DNA of 11,634 bases from Ardenticatenales bacterium (GTDB taxonomy: Bacteria > Chloroflexota > Anaerolineae > Ardenticatenales > Ardenticatenaceae). The notes beneath the pieces were generated by a model. The model was not told the origin of the DNA. It did not search any database and saw only the letters and a list, made by a program, of their open reading frames with translations. How positions within the stretch are numbered: the stretch's first letter is position 1; every line of letters begins with the position of its first letter. Shown in pieces: positions 7,555 through 11,634 of this stretch. Position numbers and translations under genes: made by a program. The stretch lies in assembly GCA_013812995.1 (NCBI GenBank), contig JACCSL010000378.1, forward strand, positions 1 to 11,634, given 5' to 3'.

Positions 7555-8211
7555 CTAGCGGCTGCGGGTCACCCCCACACGCTCGCAGAGATCGTTGATG
7601 GGGCAAATGCTGCACTTGGGGCTCGTGGGATGGCAGATGGTCTGGCCCAGCGAGACCAGGAGCCGGTTGATGTCGAGCCAGAGAGTTTTCGGTAACTTCG
7701 CCCGGAGCGCCATCTCGCTCTGCTCCGGGCTCTTTGTTTGAACGTAGCCCAGGCGATTCGAGATACGGTGAACGTGCGTATCCACGCAGATTCCCGCTTT
7801 TTGATACCCCGCCGTGACCACCAGATTAGCCGTCTTGCGCCCCACGCCTGGCAGCGCTAACAGGGTATCCAGGTCATCCGGCACCTGCCCCCCGTGCTCC
7901 TCCAGAAGCTGCCGGCAGATGGCCCGGATACTCTCGCTCTTGTTATTGTAAAAGCCCACCCGCTTGATGAGGTCGCGCAGCTCCTCCGCGGGCAGGGCCA
8001 GCATGGCCTCGGGCGTGGCGGCCCGCGCGAAGAGTTGCGGGGCTACCTGGGCCGTGACGGTGTCCCGCGTGCGTAGGCTCAGAATCGTGGCGATGAGGAT
8101 GCGAAAGGGATCATCGCCCGTCGCCGCCATCGCGTCCACGAGCGGCGTTTCCCAGCCCCCCACGACTTCCTCCAACCGCGCACAGACCTCTTCGATGGTC
8201 TTGTTCTCCAT
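7555..8211 (-). CDS. nth: Endonuclease III (DNA glycosylase/AP lyase)
   Basis: This base-excision repair enzyme removes oxidised pyrimidines from DNA and cleaves the abasic site. The protein has 218 residues, close to E. coli Nth (211). The helix-hairpin-helix LPGVGRKTANLVV contains the catalytic lysine K126. VDTHVHRISNRLG supplies the catalytic aspartate D144. The C-terminal 4Fe-4S loop is intact as C193-X6-C200-X2-C203-X5-C209. The helix that carries Gln41 in E. coli (LSAQATD) reads LSLRTRD here. The ATG at 8211 gives the family's usual N-terminus but has only a weak ribosome binding site. A longer reading to TTG 8298 would overlap the divergent protease start and add unrelated residues. 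It is convergent with the TPR gene (3-bp gap) and divergent from the M50 gene. Confidence 0.94.
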   Translation of the reverse strand: MENKTIEEVCARLEEVVGGWETPLVDAMAATGDDPFRILIATILSLRTRDTVTAQVAPQLFARAATPEAMLALPAEELRDLIKRVGFYNNKSESIRAICRQLLEEHGGQVPDDLDTLLALPGVGRKTANLVVTAGYQKAGICVDTHVHRISNRLGYVQTKSPEQSEMALRAKLPKTLWLDINRLLVSLGQTICHPTSPKCSICPINDLCERVGVTRSR

Positions 8212-8286
8212 TCCGGGATCGCTTTCTTTTTGAATTCTTCCTTGCTGGTCATAATGAAACATGGGTTGATAGCAGAAAGGACAGAT

Positions 8287-9405
8287 ATGGGAGAACAATG
8301 GAATTGGGATGCCCTTCTGCGGGCAGAGCCACCCGTTTCGGCGCGCACCTCGTTGGAGGGGGCGGTGGAGGCAGTGATGGACGTTCGCCTGGAGGATGTG
8401 ATTGCCCAGGGGGAGCTCCGCGCCCGGCGCTGGGTGGGCCTTTTACGCCTTCCAGCGGAAGAAGCACTCCCGCGCCTTACGCCCGTCTTTGCGCAGGATG
8501 GCTTTACAGCAGTAATCCAGGCGCTGGAGGAGCGTGGTGAGATCGCCATTCTGGCGGTGCCAGGCGTCATCCAGCCCACGGCCTCCCGCCTCTGGTTGGC
8601 CTTGCTGCTGTTTGTCCTGACGATCCTGACAACCGTACTTACTGGCTTTCTCCAGTCTGGAAGCTTCATTGATGGGGTGATGTTTAGTGCTACTCTGCTC
8701 TCCATCCTGCTGGCCCACGAGTTGGGACACTTCCTTGCTTCGCGCCGCCTGGGTGTGGCAGTAAGCTACCCCTTCTTCATCCCGCTGCCGCCTGGCCTCA
8801 GTGTATTGGGAACGATGGGGGCCGTCATCCAGATGAAGGAGCCGCCGCCGGACCGCCGCGCCCTCTTTACCATTGGCGTGGCAGGGCCCCTGGCAGGGCT
8901 CGCCCTGGCCATCCCTCTGACCCTGCTGGGTCTCTCACTCTCGGTAGTGGAGGCACTTCCGGTAGGTGGAGGCTACGTTCTGGAGGGTAATAATCTCCTG
9001 TACGTCGCGATGAAGTGGGTCATCTTCCAGCAGTGGCTGCCGAGCAATGGTATGGATGTCATGCTGCATCCGATTGCGTTTGCCGGATGGGCGGGCATGT
9101 TGGTGACCGCGCTGAACTTACTCCCCGCCGGACAGTTGGATGGGGGCCATGTGATCTTTGCCCTCTTTGGGCGGCGCTGGGCACAATACGTGACCTACGG
9201 AATTATCGGGCTGCTGACGCTCCTGGGCTTCGTCTGGACGGGATGGTGGATCTGGGCCGTGCTAATCTCCCTGCTTGCCCGTCGCCACGCGCCGATTCTG
9301 AACGATGTCACGCCCCTCGGCTCCCGGCAACGAGTCCTGGCGCTAATTACGCTGCTGCTCTTTGCGCTGCTGTTTACGCCAACGCCCCTCGTGCAGATTC
9401 CGTGA
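8287..9405 (+). CDS. Site-2-type intramembrane zinc metalloprotease (M50 family)
   Basis: The 372-residue polytopic protease has the HELGH zinc motif at 144-148 within a helix (LLAHELGHFLASRRLGV). The second active-site motif is NLLPAGQLDGGH (277-288), with D285 as the third zinc ligand. FIPLPPGLSVLGTMGAVIQM (about 164-183) is typical of the S2P core. About 100 N-terminal soluble residues precede the first helix, and several more helices follow to the C-terminus. The overall arrangement and the GQLDGGH form resemble the chloroplast/cyanobacterial EGY1 group more than RseP, and no PDZ domain is visible. The natural substrate is unknown. Related proteases release membrane-tethered regulators. 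The ATG at 8287 has AAAGGA (8276-8281) five bases upstream, and the extension to 8230 is rejected. A 75-bp gap to nth must hold both divergent promoters. I see only weak candidates there. Confidence 0.92.
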   Translation: MGEQWNWDALLRAEPPVSARTSLEGAVEAVMDVRLEDVIAQGELRARRWVGLLRLPAEEALPRLTPVFAQDGFTAVIQALEERGEIAILAVPGVIQPTASRLWLALLLFVLTILTTVLTGFLQSGSFIDGVMFSATLLSILLAHELGHFLASRRLGVAVSYPFFIPLPPGLSVLGTMGAVIQMKEPPPDRRALFTIGVAGPLAGLALAIPLTLLGLSLSVVEALPVGGGYVLEGNNLLYVAMKWVIFQQWLPSNGMDVMLHPIAFAGWAGMLVTALNLLPAGQLDGGHVIFALFGRRWAQYVTYGIIGLLTLLGFVWTGWWIWAVLISLLARRHAPILNDVTPLGSRQRVLALITLLLFALLFTPTPLVQIP

Positions 9406-9409
9406 GATT

Positions 9410-9949
9410 CTACTTTGGCAGCTCATCGTGCGAAATAGACTTGTAGCGCGGGTTCTGCTGGTCGCGGGGGGAAAGCAGCGGCTCCCGAACATCCCAGGGC
9501 ACCTTCAGCTCCGGGTCGTTCCAGATAACGCCATGCTCATCGCTGCCATCATGGTAGTTGTCGACGAGGTAGGTCAGCGTCGCGTCGGTCAGCGCCACGA
9601 AGCCATGCGCCACGCCAATCGGGATGAGGAGCCCCATTGCTTTATGCTCTGTCAGCTCGACAACGGTGCTCGTGAGGTAGGTGGGCGAGGAGGGGCGCAG
9701 GTCGGCGAGCCCCACGCGAATAGTGCCGCGTGGCACGTACCAGTAATCGACTTGATGCAGGTGGTAGTGCAGCCCGCGTAACACCCCGGTGCGGGAATCT
9801 GAGCGGTTGGTCTGAAGCCGCGCCCAGTTCAGGTCGGGGAACCATTCCTTACGAAAGGTTTCAATGAATTGCCCTCGCTCATCGCTCCACGCCTTCAACT
9901 CGGCAACCTGCACGCCCTCTATCGTACCCAATCCTCTAATTTGCGTCAT
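9410..9949 (-). CDS. rfbC: dTDP-4-dehydrorhamnose 3,5-epimerase-like protein
   Basis: The 179-residue cupin-type protein matches RmlC/RfbC in length and layout: RGQFIETFRKEWF near the start, VLRGLHYH with the catalytic His (H61), IPIGVAHGFVAL (110-121), GVIWNDPELKVPWD (140-153) and LSPRD with the likely partner Asp (D163). True RmlC epimerises dTDP-4-keto-6-deoxyglucose at C3 and C5 in rhamnose synthesis. The segment after the catalytic His (HYHLHQVDYWYVPRG) is about three residues shorter than usual and seems to lack the conserved substrate-binding lysine, so substrate or specificity may differ. No rmlA, rmlB or rmlD is nearby. ATG 9949 has GGAG six bases upstream, and a GTG at 9961 is less likely. 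The gene is convergent with the protease gene (4-bp gap). Its leader contains a promoter, a palindrome and a hairpin. Confidence 0.85.
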   Translation of the reverse strand: MTQIRGLGTIEGVQVAELKAWSDERGQFIETFRKEWFPDLNWARLQTNRSDSRTGVLRGLHYHLHQVDYWYVPRGTIRVGLADLRPSSPTYLTSTVVELTEHKAMGLLIPIGVAHGFVALTDATLTYLVDNYHDGSDEHGVIWNDPELKVPWDVREPLLSPRDQQNPRYKSISHDELPK

Positions 9950-9967
9950 CACACTCTCCACATTCTG

Positions 9968-9990
9968 AAAAAACTTTGCCTGGGGGCAAG
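9968..9990 (-). terminator. Hairpin plus U6 in the rmlC leader
   Basis: On the minus strand CTTGCC, loop CCCA, then GGCAAAG is followed directly by six Ts (A6 at 9968-9973 on the plus strand). The stem is short, five pairs plus one beyond a bulged A. It lies 18 bp upstream of the rmlC ATG. It could stop read-through from the cyclic-nucleotide/DUF1003 gene or act as an attenuator. Confidence 0.45.
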
Positions 9991-9997
9991 CGGCTCA

Positions 9998-10026
9998 AGG
10001 ATAGTTCAAAAAGGGGTTTGAACCAA
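9998..10026 (-). promoter_or_regulatory. Candidate promoter for the rmlC-like gene, with palindrome in the spacer
   Basis: On the minus strand TTGGTT (10021-10026) and TATCCT (9998-10003) are separated by exactly 17 bp. This is a moderate sigma-70-type match. The spacer is filled by the inverted repeat GTTCAAA (10004-10010) / TTTGAAC (10017-10023), which overlaps the -35 box as an operator would. Transcription would start near 9991 and give a leader of about 42 nt. Confidence 0.4.
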
Positions 10027-10053
10027 AACTTTTGGGCGCGGTTGTGATAAGCT

Positions 10054-10077
10054 TGATCTGACCTGGCGGTCAGATCA
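10054..10077 (-). terminator. Hairpin after the cyclic-nucleotide/DUF1003 gene
   Basis: TGATCTGACC (10054-10063) and GGTCAGATCA (10068-10077) form a perfect 10-bp stem with a 4-nt loop, 17 bp beyond the stop codon on the minus strand. The 3' side (AAGCTTATCAC) has no T-run, so it may be a weak terminator or an RNA-stabilising stem. Confidence 0.5.
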
Positions 10078-10094
10078 GCGTCGTTGCTTCTGGG

Positions 10095-11048
10095 TCAGTC
10101 CAATACCTGATAGATAGCGGCCAGGAGATGCTGGAGTCGTTGCCGCCAGGTGGAGCGGGCAGAGGGTGGATTCAAGGCGACGCGGGCGGATTCCCCTCCC
10201 TCTAGGAGTGGCAACCCTTGCAGGAGGCGGGCGGTTTCATCGTGGTTATAGTGCAGGCTACGCTCCAGATCATCCAGACGGCGTAAGACTAGACCAATTT
10301 CCAGCCCCGCCTTCTGATTCACCGCATAGTCCACTTCCGCTGATAGCCGATCCTTGGCGGACTGGCGATTCTGGCTCACCAGCACAAAAATCGACAGAAA
10401 TATGGCCTCCAGTGAGACAATCATGGTCAGTAGGCCGAAGGGGTAGGGGTCAAAATCAAACCCTGGAAACCAGGGTTGGTTCCAGAGCAGCCAGCCTCCA
10501 AACCAGACGACGTTGCCCACCAGGAAGGGGATGCTGCCGCTAAACTCTGCAATAGCATCCGCGGCCCGCTGCCCGAGGGTCAGTTGCTCATCGGCCAGAT
10601 CATTGACGTTTTGGCTGACGCTCTGGCGTAGCAAGCCCTCAGTACGATGGAGGCGGTGTCCCAGGGTCATGAGTACATCAATTGCCGCCGGGGGATGGCG
10701 CTGAAGAAAGCCCAGGAATTCCGTACGGTCTAACGCTAGAGCACGTACCTCGTCCACCGCCCGCACTCGCACAGCACGCGGCTCCCCTGTAAGCATGGAG
10801 AGTTCACCAAAAAAGCCCCCCGGCCCTACCTCTTCGAGCTGTAACTCATTTCCTCCCGCATCGTGCACGAGGAACTGTGCCCTCCCTCGCACGATCACAT
10901 AGAAATGGTCGCCTGGTTCTCCTTCCCGAATGATGACCTGACCTGGGGCATAGGTGTGGGCATCCATAATGGCACGGATACCCCGAATTTCTTCTTCATC
11001 CATAAAGCTAAACAGCGGCACCTGCCGCATGGCAGCGAGTTCTTCCAT
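10095..11048 (-). CDS. Cyclic-nucleotide-binding domain/DUF1003 membrane protein
   Basis: The 317-residue protein fuses two domains. Residues about 10-125 are a cNMP-binding (CAP_ED) domain. The phosphate-binding cassette FFGELSMLTGEPRAVRV (79-95) keeps E82 and R91, which hold the ribose and cyclic phosphate in CRP/PKA-type domains, so ligand binding is plausible. No DNA-binding domain follows. Instead residues about 160-262 are DUF1003, with AEFSGSIPFLVGNVVWFGGW, a PFGLLTMIVSLEAIFLSIFV helix and the SQNRQSAKDRLSAEVDY cytoplasmic segment, so two membrane helices are predicted. The C-terminal 50 residues are polar. It may be a membrane protein gated by a second messenger, but no transport activity is established for DUF1003. 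ATG 11048 has an excellent AGGAGG four bases upstream. A GTG at 11075 is rejected. Confidence 0.92.
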   Translation of the reverse strand: MEELAAMRQVPLFSFMDEEEIRGIRAIMDAHTYAPGQVIIREGEPGDHFYVIVRGRAQFLVHDAGGNELQLEEVGPGGFFGELSMLTGEPRAVRVRAVDEVRALALDRTEFLGFLQRHPPAAIDVLMTLGHRLHRTEGLLRQSVSQNVNDLADEQLTLGQRAADAIAEFSGSIPFLVGNVVWFGGWLLWNQPWFPGFDFDPYPFGLLTMIVSLEAIFLSIFVLVSQNRQSAKDRLSAEVDYAVNQKAGLEIGLVLRRLDDLERSLHYNHDETARLLQGLPLLEGGESARVALNPPSARSTWRQRLQHLLAAIYQVLD

Positions 11049-11113
11049 TGATCCTCCTGATACGTTCCAGCGCACAAAGCCTTCTTCTGCCCCGCCAATT
11101 TCTAGGCCGCGCT

Positions 11114-11142
11114 ATTATATCGCAAAGGTCAGAGGTTGTGGA
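11114..11142 (-). promoter_or_regulatory. Candidate sigma-70-type promoter of the cNMP/DUF1003 gene
   Basis: On the minus strand a perfect TATAAT (11114-11119) lies 17 bp from TCCACA (11137-11142), which matches TTGACA at four of six positions. The start of transcription would be near 11107, giving a leader of about 58 nt before the ATG at 11048. Confidence 0.55.
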
Positions 11143-11167
11143 TTGGGTTACGACTTGTGGCTTTCAA

Positions 11168-11210
11168 ATTTGCAAACAAGTAGGGTTAGCCGCGCCCGGA
11201 TTTGGCAAAC
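11168..11210. promoter_or_regulatory. Pair of similar TTTG-CAAAC dyads in the divergent intergenic region
   Basis: ATTTGCAAAC (11168-11177) and ATTTGGCAAAC (11200-11210) start 32 bp apart, about three helical turns. They lie between the cNMP/DUF1003 promoter and the DUF2079 gene. Two half-symmetric sites on the same DNA face could be paired operators. No matching regulator is identified, and chance is possible in this AT-richer stretch. Confidence 0.25.
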
Positions 11211-11289
11211 GCGCTAGATTTCAATAGAGTCTGCGGTTTGCTCTATCGGAGCGCTTCCATTTCTCTCATTGAGGCTGATCTTATAATTT

Positions 11290-11634
11290 ATGTCAACCCC
11301 GCAATCTGGCGCTGTGGCCACACGGTGGCAGCCCCATCTCCCCTATCTGCTGCTCCTGCTGGGCGGGACAGCGTTTCTGCTGCTGCTGGCACTGCTGAAC
11401 CATCGCGCGCTGGGCACCGGGTACGACCTGGGTATCTACGATCAAACAATCTGGAACCTGTCGCAGGGGCGCATCTGGCAGACCACGCTGGTCTATGAAA
11501 CGGGAGGCTACTACGATCACTTCGAGCCCATCCTGGCGCTGCTCGTGCCACTCTACTGGCTGTGGCCGGATGTGCGCGTCCTGTTGATCGTCCAGGCTAT
11601 CTCGCTGGGTCTCGGCTCGCTTCCTATCTATCTC
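11290..11634 (+). CDS. DUF2079 family membrane protein, N-terminal part (runs off the window)
   Basis: The reading frame is open for 115 codons to the right edge. A hydrophobic helix (about 18-37) leads into GYDLGIYDQTIWNLSQGR (44-61). A second helix follows within HFEPILALLVPLYWLWPD (77-94), then VLLIVQAISLGLGSLPIYL. This layout, including the DLGIYDQ and DHFEPI motifs, is that of DUF2079 proteins. They are large polytopic membrane proteins related in topology to GT-C glycosyltransferases, and their activity is not established. An in-frame TAA at 11284 limits the start, so ATG 11290 is the first possible. There is no proper ribosome binding site: GAGG (11271-11274) is 15 bases away, and TATAAT (11282-11287) sits almost against the ATG. 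It is divergent from the cNMP/DUF1003 gene. Confidence 0.88.
   Translation, partial: MSTPQSGAVATRWQPHLPYLLLLLGGTAFLLLLALLNHRALGTGYDLGIYDQTIWNLSQGRIWQTTLVYETGGYYDHFEPILALLVPLYWLWPDVRVLLIVQAISLGLGSLPIYL

Noticed and set aside
8212..8298. N-terminal extension of endonuclease III with CPFC-like cysteines from a TTG start
   Set aside because: It overlaps the well-supported protease start and has no ribosome binding site, and the family's usual N-terminus begins at the ATG 8211. The cysteine pair is probably not translated.
1..11634. Mobile elements, attachment sites, CRISPR repeats, tRNA or rRNA genes
   Set aside because: No transposase or integrase motif, no regularly spaced repeats, and no cloverleaf or conserved rRNA sequence was seen on either strand.

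Overview
The window looks like ordinary chromosome from a GC-rich bacterium with mostly AGGAG-type ribosome binding sites. The mix of genes suggests Chloroflexota: a cyclic-nucleotide-domain/DUF1003 fusion, a DUF6159 membrane protein, an EGY-like M50 protease and a DUF2079 protein. This placement rests on gene content only and is tentative. I see no transposase, integrase, phage gene, tRNA, rRNA or CRISPR array.

Layout. (1) 1-1524, plus strand: the end of an unrecognised gene overlaps the start of a complete fumarylacetoacetase (last step of tyrosine catabolism) by 4 bp, and a strong hairpin terminator follows. (2) 1525-2791: a short intergenic region with an imperfect 23-bp tandem duplication, then a minus-strand endonuclease/exonuclease/phosphatase-family protein with its own hairpin terminator. 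(3) 2938-3276: a small orphan ORF on the plus strand. (4) 3285-5617, minus strand: a two-gene operon with ATGA overlap, encoding a four-helix membrane protein and a 614-residue protein. The larger protein has a Vps62/DUF946-like domain, a coiled coil and C-terminal membrane helices. (5) 5781-6626: a DUF6159 polytopic membrane protein and a terminator. (6) 6768-7551: a helix-turn-helix protein and a TPR protein, closely spaced. (7) 7555-8211 (minus): endonuclease III, divergent from an M50 site-2-type metalloprotease (8287-9405). (8) 9410-9949 (minus): an RmlC-like sugar epimerase with a structured leader. (9) 10095-11048 (minus): a cyclic-nucleotide-binding/DUF1003 membrane protein. (10) 11290-end: the first 115 codons of a DUF2079 membrane protein.

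Most genes seem to be independent single-gene or two-gene units and not parts of one pathway. Three convergent pairs are separated by only 3-8 bp with no visible terminator. The least-described item is the Vps62-like membrane operon. The best regulatory candidate is the rmlC leader (promoter, palindrome, and hairpin plus U6).
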